Of a stretch of 49,460 nt of DNA, positions 31,058 to 39,410 are shown one piece after another; position 1 is the first letter of the stretch; every line of letters begins with the position of its first letter. The notes below the pieces were generated by a model. It was not told the origin of the DNA and ran no database searches. It saw only the letters and a program-made list of their open reading frames with translations. Made by a program: the position numbers and the translations under genes. The DNA comes from a virus: the IMG/VR virus record IMGVR_UViG_3300032893_000073, positions 1 through 49,460 of that record, one strand, 5' to 3'.

Positions 31058-31566
31058 GATTGTTCCTCGCTTTGATGAACCCATGGCGGTGTCCCACTAG
31101 GAGGATTATACCGCGTGCGCCTCCCCGTAGTGCCATCTTCCTTGGTGAATTCTTCCTCTTCTGTTGGCATATTCTTGGTCGGAAATGGACACAATCCAAT
31201 ACGCGCCAATTCCGTCCATGCATTCAGGAAAGCTTCACACAATTTGTCTGGCATCTGGTTGACTAGAGCGCGAAAGACATCGGGATATCCAACCTTACTA
31301 TCCTGCTCTGAAGCCAACTCTTGTAAATGCGCCCAAAAAACCTGCTGAGCGCTGTAGCGATAGCGAGTGCAAACGAAGACAACCACTTCCCATGCGCTGT
31401 TCAAATCTTTGTGATAGAACGGCACGCCGCCCTCGTCATCCCGCAAAGCATCACCAATCGGTTGCCAGCCGAGAGCTTGAGCAATCCGCACATCTTTTGC
31501 TCGGACTTCTTCATAGTCTTGCTCCGTCATTCCGGCATACGGACCCTCAAGCATAACGGCTGGCAT
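31054..31566 (-). CDS. unknown protein, phage ABA-sandwich-like N-terminal region
   Basis: A 170-residue protein behind AGAGGGG. Residues 30-70 read like the small phage ABA-sandwich domain (ALGWQPIG, then PFYHKDLNSAWEVVVFV). The C-terminus is acidic then basic and Pro-rich. The domain call is by pattern only. It forms an ATGA overlap with the next gene. Confidence 0.5.
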   Translation of the reverse strand: MPAVMLEGPYAGMTEQDYEEVRAKDVRIAQALGWQPIGDALRDDEGGVPFYHKDLNSAWEVVVFVCTRYRYSAQQVFWAHLQELASEQDSKVGYPDVFRALVNQMPDKLCEAFLNAWTELARIGLCPFPTKNMPTEEEEFTKEDGTTGRRTRYNPPSGTPPWVHQSEEQS

Positions 31567-31759
31567 GATGATTACCCCTCTTCTCTTTCGGTGCTATAGG
31601 CGCTAGCGATATTCGTCCACTCAATTGGCGGCTCGGCAGATGTCCGATGCTGTTCCATACCATCCAGAAATTATCTGTTGGTGGCACCGTGGGCACCATG
31701 CTTGATGGCACGCCGGACAATGCCGCCATCTCTTCTCTTTCTTCTAGAACTATACTCAT
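31547..31759 (-). CDS. small unknown protein
   Basis: A 70-residue ORF, ATGA-coupled to the upstream gene and overlapping the next by 20 nt. It contains NFWMVWNSIGHLPSR, similar to a W-x-V-W-x-x-x-G-x-x-P motif seen in many small phage proteins. The coupling on both sides supports a real gene. Confidence 0.5.
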   Translation of the reverse strand: MSIVLEEREEMAALSGVPSSMVPTVPPTDNFWMVWNSIGHLPSRQLSGRISLAPIAPKEKRGNHHASRYA

Positions 31760-32268
31760 ATTATGAAATCTCCCTTCTTTGCTAGTGATTGCCGAAGAAT
31801 TTCCTCAAGCGAAAGCATTTGGTTATTCTTCGGCGCTTTGTAATTACAATCATTGAGAAACGAATCCTGATGCGGATTGTAGTTGCCGCCAGATTCACGA
31901 ATGATACGCGCCTTCTCTCTTTCAAGCATCTCGCGTATCTCTTTTGCCCAATGCGGCACGATGCGCGCCTGGACATTGAGGTGATTGAACTTTATCCAGA
32001 ATGCACCGAGGTAGCATTTGCATTTTACGAGAGAAAAACTCGGTTTGCAATTGATGATGCGCCCTTCCACCACTTCTGGGTCGAGCAGCGAAATACCAAG
32101 GACAATAGCACCAGTGCCTTTGCACTTCATGCATTTACCCTCAGCGGGTCTATCGCTTGGGTCGTGATTTAAACCCTGCTCCGCTTGAAGTAGTTCGCGA
32201 TTCTGGAAACCTTTTGGCACCAGAATGTGAACGTTGTTGTTCTTCTCTTTTGGTGCCCACTCGCTCAC
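31756..32268 (-). CDS. protein with DnaJ-like zinc-finger knuckle
   Basis: A 170-residue protein. CMKCKGTG (about 46-53) is the knuckle motif seen in DnaJ zinc fingers; a C-x-C (KCKCYLG) about 35 residues later could complete the site. The rest is helical and charged. Function unknown. Confidence 0.6.
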   Translation of the reverse strand: MSEWAPKEKNNNVHILVPKGFQNRELLQAEQGLNHDPSDRPAEGKCMKCKGTGAIVLGISLLDPEVVEGRIINCKPSFSLVKCKCYLGAFWIKFNHLNVQARIVPHWAKEIREMLEREKARIIRESGGNYNPHQDSFLNDCNYKAPKNNQMLSLEEILRQSLAKKGDFII

Positions 32269-32289
32269 TGCTATCCCTCCTGTCGCTGC

Positions 32290-33024
32290 TTAGCGGGCGA
32301 TCCCGCATTCGGGACCACACGAAATGTCTTCTTGCCGATAACGTTTGAAGTCTTTTGGTTCGCCTGGGGGCAGTTCATCCAAGAAAATGCGCTTGCCTTT
32401 CAATACGACCAAAGTGCAACCCAGTTCCCGCGATAGTTTCGCAAGTTCAGCAAACCTAACAGGATCTACCAGGCGAACAAGCGCCCAATATTTCGGGCTG
32501 GTGGCTTTCACGCAACCTATGCAGTTAGCGTTCTTAAAGCCGAGGTCATACATCACAGATGGTTTGATGCCTGCAAACTTGATGATACCCTTGCACTCCT
32601 CCTTGGTAATGCCGTGCTCTTGAAGCAACCAACGAAGGTTTAAGTCGTGATTGTTTGCCTCAAATTCCTCAATGCGTCCGCCTTCATCGGCGGTGAAGCC
32701 AAACAAGTGAATATCACCAGGGCGCTGATATGCAAAACGTAGTTTCTTCTTCATCTCGACGGTGCATTTAGCGCCGCCGATGCCGCTCATGTAGCGTTCT
32801 TTGCGAAACACATCCATGACCGAATCGTATTTCCCTTTGAGTCGGATGATCGGTTGCCCGATCCAGCGTTCAACCTCTGTCAAGAAACGAAGATTATCTG
32901 GATGCTCGTCTCTCGACATATCGCAGTTAACAACCTCGACATTCTCAAGTTGCTGCACGGCGAGCTTAGCTGTCACCGCACTGGCGACACCACAGGAGAA
33001 CCAAACTATTGTTCTTTGACTCAT
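32290..33024 (-). CDS. PP-loop ATPase of the PAPS-reductase family
   Basis: A 244-residue protein. Residues 6-15 (IVWFSCGVAS) are a PP-loop variant (SxGxxS), followed by the family pattern GAKCTVEMKKKLR and cysteine pairs CIGC (about 169) and C-x-x-x-C near the C-terminus. Family members adenylate or thiolate substrates or act as phosphosulfate reductases; phage members have no settled role. A role in sulfur-based nucleic-acid modification or counter-defence would be inference. Confidence 0.75.
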   Translation of the reverse strand: MSQRTIVWFSCGVASAVTAKLAVQQLENVEVVNCDMSRDEHPDNLRFLTEVERWIGQPIIRLKGKYDSVMDVFRKERYMSGIGGAKCTVEMKKKLRFAYQRPGDIHLFGFTADEGGRIEEFEANNHDLNLRWLLQEHGITKEECKGIIKFAGIKPSVMYDLGFKNANCIGCVKATSPKYWALVRLVDPVRFAELAKLSRELGCTLVVLKGKRIFLDELPPGEPKDFKRYRQEDISCGPECGIAR

Positions 33025-33065
33025 AAAGTCACCGTCTGAGAAGGTTGGTTATGTCTTATTGACAT

Positions 33066-33527
33066 TTAGAAAGGGATTTCTGCATCAGAATCAAACAAGT
33101 TGTCCCAGTCCTGTTTGGTTGGTGCTGCCACCGGTGGTGATGCCGGACGCTGTTGATTAGGCGTTGCAGCCCCAGTCGGACGGGCAGGTGTCGCACCGGC
33201 TGCGGCTTGTTGCGGAGGGCGCGAGAGCAGTTTCACCTGCTGCGCATTGATTGTCGGCTGCGTTTTCACTTGCCCTTGCTGGTCGGTGTAAGTCTGCATT
33301 TCCAATCTGCCAATGACACAAACTTGCGTGCCTTTCAGCAGATACTGCGCAATGCTCTCCCCGAGTTTGCCCCATACATCGACGCGATACCAGTCGGCAA
33401 TGTACTTGCCCTGGTCGTCTTTGCGCGTTGTCTCTACTGCCATGGTGAAACCAACTACATTTGATTGGCCTGCCTGTCGCGTAGTTGAATCCTTACCCAG
33501 CCTGCCTATTGCCGTTATGCTGTTCAT
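33066..33527 (-). CDS. ssb: single-stranded DNA-binding protein
   Basis: A 153-residue SSB. Residues 1-105 form the OB fold (SITAIGRLGKDSTTR at the start, then DWYRVDVWGKLGESIAQYL and VCVIGRLEMQTYTD). A Pro/Ala/Gln linker follows, ending in the acidic tip DNLFDSDAEIPF that recruits replication and repair partners. It starts behind GGAG. A TGTTA/TAACA palindrome (33552-33563) lies upstream. It protects ssDNA during replication and recombination. Confidence 0.95.
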   Translation of the reverse strand: MNSITAIGRLGKDSTTRQAGQSNVVGFTMAVETTRKDDQGKYIADWYRVDVWGKLGESIAQYLLKGTQVCVIGRLEMQTYTDQQGQVKTQPTINAQQVKLLSRPPQQAAAGATPARPTGAATPNQQRPASPPVAAPTKQDWDNLFDSDAEIPF

Positions 33528-33679
33528 TGAACTGCTCCATTGCTTTAAAAGTGTTACCTAACATCTCGTGATACCTCTGGCGTCTACCATCGCTTTTGTA
33601 GAAAAACAACCGTTCAGCCAGTGTTATTTCGTTTGGTTTTTAAAACCAGAAATGCTCATGCGTATGCTCCGATTCATAT
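33528..33679. other. 152-nt gap upstream of ssb
   Basis: No gene is supported here. The only clear signal is the palindrome TGTTA-CC-TAACA at 33552-33563, resembling the TAACA half-sites of the operator at 41796-41827. A promoter for ssb may lie here, but no convincing -10/-35 pair was seen. Confidence 0.35.
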
Positions 33680-35938
33680 TTATACAGCCTCATCAAATGC
33701 CTCCGCATCCTCTTCTGCTTCGCTCTCAGCAGCTTCCAGTATTGCGTCCCTATCGGTTGTTGACTCCATTCGTAAACGTTCCTCAGCTCTTTGGCGAGCA
33801 AGAGCGCGGTCTGGCGCGTGAGTGGACAATGAGGCGAGGGAATTAAAGAGTTCGTCAACGATTTTTTCTCGCGTGACTTCTTTGCGTGCTGATTTGCCTC
33901 TGGTAACGGCATCAAGAATCTCACCTTTCTCTTTCAATTTTTCTTGGATGTCCACTTCGATGGTATCATCGGCGATGGCGTCCCAGATGTTGATATTGTG
34001 TACTTCGTGTCGGTCAATGCGTCCTGCGATTTGTCGCATCTCTGCCGGTGTCCACATTTGCTCTACGCGCAAAAGGTCATCAGCCTTGTCGAGATTTACG
34101 CCGTCTTTGGCAGCACCATTTGAAGCAATCAATAACCGGGAGTTTAACCCCGTCATATTACCAGCTTCGTTTTGAAAAATCTCCATGTGCAAATGACGCT
34201 GGTCTGTATTGTCCTTACCGAAAATATGCAGACAGTTGAATGTCTTTTGTAGGTCATACTGGATATCGCGTTGCCATGCAAACACGACTAACTTCTTTTC
34301 TGTAGGTAAAAAATTCTCTTGAATCCATTGCTTGACGGCAGCAACTTTGCCGCGAGCAGCGACACGCTTGAGGGCGCCAATGCGAATAAGCGCTTGGGCC
34401 TGCATCACGCGCATTGCCGTTTCAATCTTCTTGCGCTGGATAGCATCTTCCTGCTGCAACGGCGAGAGCTTTTCAAGCATCGATTGGAATTCTACCTTGA
34501 GCACCGCCTGCTCGGCGCACCAGTTGACGACATCGGTTTTGACGCGCTCATATTCTTCGCGATTGTCGATGTCTACCCAGATAGTGCCATATCGGATTGG
34601 TTGCAGGTCAGTGCGCACGTCGCGTTTGTTGCGTTGAATGTATCCGGTTGCTCGTAGCATTGAATGCAGTTTCAATTCTTGCTGCGAGCCTTTCGGGTCA
34701 ATGTCCCCGATATATTCACGGTAAAATACTTCTTCTCCCCCCAAGTCTTCGAGTCTATCGAGCACTTTGAGCGGCGCAATAAGCTCTGAAGTTCTGCTCT
34801 TGATTGGGGTGCCAGAGAGAGCAAGTCGCACACGACAGCCTCGGGCAAGAGTAGCGACAGCTTTAGTGTTCTGCGAGTCTTCTTCTTTGATGACGTAAGA
34901 CTCATCAATGATGATGCTTTGTAATCCGCGCTCAGCAATAGCATGGGCCACAGGAGATAACTGGATATCTCGGCGTTCGCCTTTCTGGGGTTTGCGCCCT
35001 TTGATTTTTTTACCGTCTTTGTCATATTGGCATTTCCATCCTGCTTTGAGTTTTTCGTAATTAGCAATGATAATGTGTGAGTTGTCGAACTGACACCGAG
35101 GGCAGTTGACATCAAATGTGGTATCAGCCTGATTTAGCAATGAGAGCTGATTGGTGGCGCTCGCGCAAATATGTCGTGGCGCCTTAGTGCTTTTACAGCG
35201 CCAGATACGAAACTCGCCGCGACCAATTAATGCTTTGAATGCACCAATCGCTTCTTTCTCCCAGTTTTTTGTAACCGATGCAGGAGGTACAATGAGAGCC
35301 GGAAAGGAGCGGGCAAGAAATAAAACTCCAAGCGCCTCTCTTGTTTTTCCGAGTCCCATTTCGTCTGCAATAAAGCCGCGAAGAAAACGCAGCGCACCTT
35401 TGATGCCAGCCTTCTGGTAAGGGTCCAGCGGCAGTCCGAATTCACCCATATCGATGTCTGCGTCATGGGCCATGCTCGCCTTGTACCGTGCGCGCATTTC
35501 AACATACATTTCGAGGATGGCTTGCTTAGCCGCTTCAGTGTAATGAAGCCCTGGTGCATTCTTGACGAACTTGTGGAGCTGAAGCACCGGAAAGAGCCGG
35601 TACGGGACCACGTAGCAATGGGTAGCCCGGTCATAGCTAGCAAGCGGAACCGTGTGGATAAATTCCGCCTGCTTGTCCGAGAGGCGCAGGATGAACTTGC
35701 CTTTGATGAAGTCAACGAAGTACGGCTCTTTTGGCAGCTCGGGGAGGGGTTCAGGGCACGGTGGCAACCCAACGCCCACCATTCGTAGAGTGAATTCATA
35801 GCGCTTCAACACCTCATAGATGTATTTCTGCTGTTCAAATGTTGGATTCTTCAGCTTCAGCAACTGGATAGCAATCGGTTCTTTTGCTGGTGGCAAAAGA
35901 GTAGCGAGAGCCTTGGTTGCTTGAGCGAAAGTGGTCAC
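33680..35938 (-). CDS. SNF2-type superfamily 2 helicase
   Basis: A 752-residue protein, GTG start at 35936-35938 overlapping the TAG of the upstream gene. Motif I DEMGLGKT (192-199), motif II DES (345-347, DESY rather than DEAH), motif III LSGTP (374-378), motif VI QIAGRIDR (636-643). Four cysteines at 248, 258, 279 and 282 may form a zinc insertion between motifs Ia and II. The C-terminus is acidic and Ala/Glu-rich. It resembles SMARCAL1/HepA-like remodelling ATPases of phages; fork remodelling or strand annealing is likely. Confidence 0.9.
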   Translation of the reverse strand: MTTFAQATKALATLLPPAKEPIAIQLLKLKNPTFEQQKYIYEVLKRYEFTLRMVGVGLPPCPEPLPELPKEPYFVDFIKGKFILRLSDKQAEFIHTVPLASYDRATHCYVVPYRLFPVLQLHKFVKNAPGLHYTEAAKQAILEMYVEMRARYKASMAHDADIDMGEFGLPLDPYQKAGIKGALRFLRGFIADEMGLGKTREALGVLFLARSFPALIVPPASVTKNWEKEAIGAFKALIGRGEFRIWRCKSTKAPRHICASATNQLSLLNQADTTFDVNCPRCQFDNSHIIIANYEKLKAGWKCQYDKDGKKIKGRKPQKGERRDIQLSPVAHAIAERGLQSIIIDESYVIKEEDSQNTKAVATLARGCRVRLALSGTPIKSRTSELIAPLKVLDRLEDLGGEEVFYREYIGDIDPKGSQQELKLHSMLRATGYIQRNKRDVRTDLQPIRYGTIWVDIDNREEYERVKTDVVNWCAEQAVLKVEFQSMLEKLSPLQQEDAIQRKKIETAMRVMQAQALIRIGALKRVAARGKVAAVKQWIQENFLPTEKKLVVFAWQRDIQYDLQKTFNCLHIFGKDNTDQRHLHMEIFQNEAGNMTGLNSRLLIASNGAAKDGVNLDKADDLLRVEQMWTPAEMRQIAGRIDRHEVHNINIWDAIADDTIEVDIQEKLKEKGEILDAVTRGKSARKEVTREKIVDELFNSLASLSTHAPDRALARQRAEERLRMESTTDRDAILEAAESEAEEDAEAFDEAV

Positions 35939-36192
35939 TATGAGCCAAACTCCTCGTCGTCATCCGATGATAGCGCTTCGACTTCGGCTTTAATTTGTTT
36001 GCTGCGCTTTAATTGTTTCTGATAGTCAGCCGGGTCGATGTCGTTAAGCCGTTTCATGAATCCGGCTGCATGGGCATACTCAATGAGCTGTACACAGAGC
36101 ATTGAAAAGTTCTGATGCGGATAAGCCGTGCGCAATTCATTTGCTATCTCAATCGGCAAGCTGATGCATAGTCTTTCTGTTGTTCGAGCCAT
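35938..36192 (-). CDS. small RHH-like regulator with EEFGS tail
   Basis: An 84-residue protein behind CGGAGGA. The N-terminus RLCISLPIEIANELR is a beta-strand and helix like that of ribbon-helix-helix DNA-binding proteins; helix and basic linker follow, and the end is SSDDDEEFGS. A near-consensus promoter with an overlapping palindrome sits just upstream (36222-36251), suggesting autoregulation (inference). It is cotranscribed with the SNF2 helicase. Confidence 0.6.
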   Translation of the reverse strand: MARTTERLCISLPIEIANELRTAYPHQNFSMLCVQLIEYAHAAGFMKRLNDIDPADYQKQLKRSKQIKAEVEALSSDDDEEFGS

Positions 36193-36221
36193 AACTTAAT
36201 CCTCCGTTATGTACAGAGAAT

Positions 36222-36251
36222 ATCATACAGTGTTAGACACATTTCTGTCTA
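36222..36251 (-). promoter_or_regulatory. promoter with palindromic operator
   Basis: On the minus strand: -35 TAGACA (36251-36246), 18-nt spacer, -10 TATGAT (36227-36222), each 5 of 6 with consensus, start expected near 36214, ATG at 36192. The -35 is half of a perfect inverted repeat, TAGACA (36234-36239) / TGTCTA (36246-36251). Its core GAAATGTGT recurs in the operator at 41796-41827. It should drive the RHH-like gene, the SNF2 helicase and ssb. Confidence 0.7.
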
Positions 36252-36452
36252 GTGCGATGGCATTCTTTTAAGGTAATAGGGCGAATCGGGATTATTGCGG
36301 TTGTCCCGAATGAGCTTCTCTTCTATGGCCCGTTTAATGTAATCGTTCCGGCGCAGTCTGGCCTGTTTGCAGGCAGGGTCCAAGGTGTCCTCGACATAGC
36401 CGGGGTCAAAATAGACGCTCACGCATTTGGTTTGTACTCTACCTGGCTTCAT
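36249..36452 (-). CDS. ribbon-helix-helix-like protein
   Basis: A 67-residue protein. CVSVYFDPGYVEDTLDPACK followed by an Arg-rich helix (ARLRRNDYIKRAIEEKL) fits the Arc/CopG-type fold. ATGA-coupled to the 165-residue gene upstream. Its stop codon lies within the palindrome at 36234-36251, which could be its own or a shared operator (inference). Confidence 0.6.
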   Translation of the reverse strand: MKPGRVQTKCVSVYFDPGYVEDTLDPACKQARLRRNDYIKRAIEEKLIRDNRNNPDSPYYLKRMPSH

Positions 36453-36946
36453 GAGCCGAATTCCTCCTCTAAATCGCTACCAAATTCCATTTCGGTATCA
36501 TTTACGATACCAGTATCCGCTACCACCATTCCATACGCCTTGGTTGAAATCTCAAAGCATTCACTAAACCATTCAAAGAACATAGGGTCGCGCGGTTCTG
36601 CGCTATATTGCGTCAGGTTCGCCACCAGCCCGTCGAAATATTCTTGCAGTTTGCCCTCGGACTGCTTCTGCTTCATGCGATCGATTTCGCCATCTAGCGT
36701 CCATACTGGGAGGGTGCGTACACTACCTCCTGTTTCCTTGCGGCGATAGACGCGTCTGCCGCCTTCTAAATCGACAATCTCATGCGGTGGTAGCTTTTGC
36801 ACTTTCTCAATCCTCCTTTTCAGATATTCTCGCTTGATGACGGACATTAGTTCTGGAAACCTTTCTCCGAGAGTCTTTAAGAAAACCCTGTTGTCCGTTT
36901 TGCATGCCGCTTCTATCCACGGCAACCATTTTACGGTGCTTTCCAC
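36449..36946 (-). CDS. unknown protein with double EFGS C-terminal tail
   Basis: A 165-residue protein, helical and basic in the first 100 residues, with an acidic tail that reads EMEFGSDLEEEFGS to the stop. The tandem motif matches the tails of the 79- and 84-residue proteins and the N-terminus of the 461-residue protein. It lies just after the DnaB-like helicase gene (16-nt overlap). Possibly a helicase partner or loader by position (speculative). Confidence 0.6.
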   Translation of the reverse strand: MESTVKWLPWIEAACKTDNRVFLKTLGERFPELMSVIKREYLKRRIEKVQKLPPHEIVDLEGGRRVYRRKETGGSVRTLPVWTLDGEIDRMKQKQSEGKLQEYFDGLVANLTQYSAEPRDPMFFEWFSECFEISTKAYGMVVADTGIVNDTEMEFGSDLEEEFGS

Positions 36947-38328
36947 GGTGTCACCATGGATTTCCTGTAGTGGTGAATCACCTCAAAGGAGGCGCGCTCA
37001 GCACCATCACGCCCCTTACCGATGTCTATATGCACTGGCGTCTCGCCGCGCATCTTTAAAGCTTCTTTGATTTGCTTGAGCAGCTTTGCGGCTTCACTCT
37101 TGTTGTTTGGGGGTTCCACACAGCGAGCAATAAGACCGCCGTTGTTGATATCGTAATAACCGAGCAGCTCATTGTCATTCCACTCCGCAAGAGTAATTAT
37201 ACAGTCAGCACGCATCACAATGCGATTGCTGCCTTTTACGTTGGCATTACTGCCACGCACCTCGGCGGCACTCTTGGTGCTCTCGGTGATAACCAGTGTG
37301 GGTCCGTTGCTGGCGTTAGCGAGCTTCTTCACTTCGTCAATGAGAAAGTCGTCGATTTCCAGAGCGCGCTTCTCTGGTGGCACCGGCATAAGCTGCATGA
37401 AATCAATAAGGGTAACTATCTGCTCACATTTGCTGGCGTTGAGCAGTGATGCCTGTTCGCGAATGATGTTGTGACGCGAAGCATTTGTAAAGTTGTCTTC
37501 GTCGAGAATGCGAATACGGTGTGCTAATTTTTCGAGCGAAGTAAATCCAGTTTCGACTCTGCGCTTCTCTTCAGGCGTCCATCCTTCGGTGGTACTACCA
37601 GATTGAACGATGCGAATCGGCAGACCTACGCAGCCCGTGAGCAATCTATCTTGAATGCGCCACTTCTTCATGTCCAGGGAGACTATAAGAACACAAGCAT
37701 CTTCGTAGCGCTCAAGAATATCGCGCACCACCTGTAGTGCCAATGTTGTTTTGCCACCACCGCTCTTAGCGGTCATCAATGTTAAACCCTGCAAACCCCC
37801 AGTAGCTTCATCAAGAGCAGGAATAGTGCCCTGTGTAAGCCCGAGAAATTGTTTGCCCTGCATTGCTGCAAGACGGCTTCGCATTTGTGACAACTCATCC
37901 GAGAGTGAACATATAGGCTCGCTGGCACGCTCGGATAGAATGTTATCTGCAACTCTGAGAGCATCGCTGAATGCTTCTCGTGCGGAATCCCCCGACAATC
38001 CGTTGTCCACGATGAACCCGATTGCATCATTGATAGCCTCTCTGTATTTTTCTTGGCGCTCGCGCTGCTCCCACGCCTCCCAGGCGTCATAAATATACTC
38101 TTCGTCCTCATCTACCAGTCGCGCCAGCTCTGGAATGAAGTACCGCTTGATGAACAAGCTGTGCGCTCGCGGCTGCCCAACTTCCCAGCGCAAACCACGA
38201 TGCAGAAGGTCATCTTTGCCAGCGGGCAACGCCAAATCGCAGCCTTGGGCAAGAGTATCGAGATGCTCGTGCGCCCAATTAACCCACGCCTCGCGTCCGT
38301 CATAGATGTGCGGTGCGTTAATCGCCAT
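36931..38328 (-). CDS. DnaB-like replicative helicase (RecA-fold)
   Basis: A 465-residue protein. The N-terminal 140 residues are helical; the ATPase domain has Walker A AKSGGGKTT (187-195), an Asp-ended strand LIVSLDM (about 214-220), Walker B VTLIDFMQLM (D309) and a downstream GSNANVKGSNRI DNA-loop-like region. This fits the DnaB C-terminal domain family, which unwinds DNA as a hexamer at the fork. The N-terminal domain is not obviously DnaB-like and no primase fusion is present. Confidence 0.85.
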   Translation of the reverse strand: MAINAPHIYDGREAWVNWAHEHLDTLAQGCDLALPAGKDDLLHRGLRWEVGQPRAHSLFIKRYFIPELARLVDEDEEYIYDAWEAWEQRERQEKYREAINDAIGFIVDNGLSGDSAREAFSDALRVADNILSERASEPICSLSDELSQMRSRLAAMQGKQFLGLTQGTIPALDEATGGLQGLTLMTAKSGGGKTTLALQVVRDILERYEDACVLIVSLDMKKWRIQDRLLTGCVGLPIRIVQSGSTTEGWTPEEKRRVETGFTSLEKLAHRIRILDEDNFTNASRHNIIREQASLLNASKCEQIVTLIDFMQLMPVPPEKRALEIDDFLIDEVKKLANASNGPTLVITESTKSAAEVRGSNANVKGSNRIVMRADCIITLAEWNDNELLGYYDINNGGLIARCVEPPNNKSEAAKLLKQIKEALKMRGETPVHIDIGKGRDGAERASFEVIHHYRKSMVTPWKAP

Positions 38329-38819
38329 CAGTACGTTCCTTCGCTGGAATAATTACTTGCGTTATAGTCGAGAAAATCATGGGCGTCGAGGGCGTAGAAT
38401 CGCACCCAAACAAATTCCTCTCCTTTCTCGACTGCGATTTCGCATTTGCTAACGTATCCTCGAATAAGGCTATCATTTGCAAGAGCGGCGCCTTGTCCAG
38501 TGAGCCTGTCGCAATGTTGAAGTCCATCCCAAATCGCCTTCTCTAAATTATCTATGTCTGCTCGATTCTTATGGACTCCAAATATCACTCGGGCTGCAAC
38601 CGGGAAGGTAATGGTCTTCCGCCCTTTCATCATGTCGCTGGCTGTAACGGTGCCAACATACGCTTCCCAGTTGCGAGTTTTTTCCGGTGTTGAGTGATGA
38701 GAACCATGCGTGCGCTCTTTGCCGTGAGGACGAATAGCGATGAACAAATCCAACACCTCGCGATGTTCTTTCGGTTCTGCCGCTTTCATATATTGGTCAA
38801 AGAGGTGGCGCGCTTTCAC
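38328..38819 (-). CDS. RusA-like Holliday-junction resolvase
   Basis: A 163-residue protein, GTG start (TAGTG overlap). RADIDNLEKAIWDGL (86-100) and NDSLIRGY (115-122) supply the conserved acidic residues D88, D90, D98 and D116 of the RusA fold; RPHGKERTHG and the HSTPEKTRNWE stretch upstream also fit. RusA dimers cut four-way junctions. It sits among recombination genes and next to the helicase. Confidence 0.85.
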   Translation of the reverse strand: MKARHLFDQYMKAAEPKEHREVLDLFIAIRPHGKERTHGSHHSTPEKTRNWEAYVGTVTASDMMKGRKTITFPVAARVIFGVHKNRADIDNLEKAIWDGLQHCDRLTGQGAALANDSLIRGYVSKCEIAVEKGEEFVWVRFYALDAHDFLDYNASNYSSEGTY

Positions 38820-39184
38820 TACTTAATGAGGCTCCCCAGTATGTTGCCTAGCCCCGAGCTACCGCATTGTCCAAGCGGAATCAACCAAGTGCTATTTGGA
38901 TGACTATCACTCAGCGCACGACGGTCTGGGGCCTGCGGATAAGAAGGCTTTTGACAGACCATCGTGACGGTGCTGCCGTCTGGTTGAACCCATTCGTAGT
39001 ACCAATGCGTGATTTTACCCGGCTTCAGTTTCAGCCACTTCCAACTGCGCTTGTCTCTGTCCGTCTTCACTAGACCCGAGAGATGCGCAACTGGGTTTAG
39101 GTTCCCGGTTGACTCCTGAGCAGCAACCGGCATTGCCGAGAGTAGTGTCGCCAGGCTCAACGCCAGCAGTATCCTTTTGTTCAT
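38819..39184 (-). CDS. exported small protein
   Basis: A 121-residue protein, ATG 39182-39184 with GGA about 12 nt upstream. Residues 1-22 are a signal peptide (MNKRILLALSLATLLSAMPV, cleavage after VAA before Q). The mature part contains KWLKLKPGKITHWYYEWVQ and two Cys (one near C83, another near C107) that could form a disulfide. Its first 170 nt overlap the gene upstream. Secreted or periplasmic; role unknown. Confidence 0.65.
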   Translation of the reverse strand: MNKRILLALSLATLLSAMPVAAQESTGNLNPVAHLSGLVKTDRDKRSWKWLKLKPGKITHWYYEWVQPDGSTVTMVCQKPSYPQAPDRRALSDSHPNSTWLIPLGQCGSSGLGNILGSLIK

Positions 39185-39410
39185 TTTTCAATTTCCTTTC
39201 AATTTCGGGCAGTTTTTCAATCATCGTGGCAATTGGTGATTCGTCGTCAAACGTATCCTCGTCTTCTTCGAGAAATACTGCGACCGTGCTATCCATGTTT
39301 TCGGAGGTAGGTAGCGCATGATTGTGCATGCATGCCGCCCCGAGTGCGAAGAAATAGAGCGCGAGCCGTTGAGTTGTGCTCAAATCCTTCTGCTGTCTGA
39401 GTGTTTTCAT
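39015..39410 (-). CDS. membrane-anchored or soluble small protein, overlapping the next gene
   Basis: A 131-residue ORF behind GGGAG, ATG 39408-39410 (ATGA with the upstream gene). Residues 18-30 (LALYFFALGAACM) are a short hydrophobic stretch; residues 45-80 are acidic, then helical (MIEKLPEIERKLKNEQKD). The last ~55 residues are in the overlap with the exported gene and look low-complexity. Nested pairs like this recall Rz/Rz1 spanins, but the downstream protein has no lipobox. Confidence 0.5.
   Translation of the reverse strand: MKTLRQQKDLSTTQRLALYFFALGAACMHNHALPTSENMDSTVAVFLEEDEDTFDDESPIATMIEKLPEIERKLKNEQKDTAGVEPGDTTLGNAGCCSGVNREPKPSCASLGSSEDGQRQAQLEVAETEAG

Noticed and set aside
39015-39410. 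Rz/Rz1 spanin pair
   Set aside because: The nested gene has a signal peptide but no lipobox, and the pair lies in the replication module, not with the endolysin.
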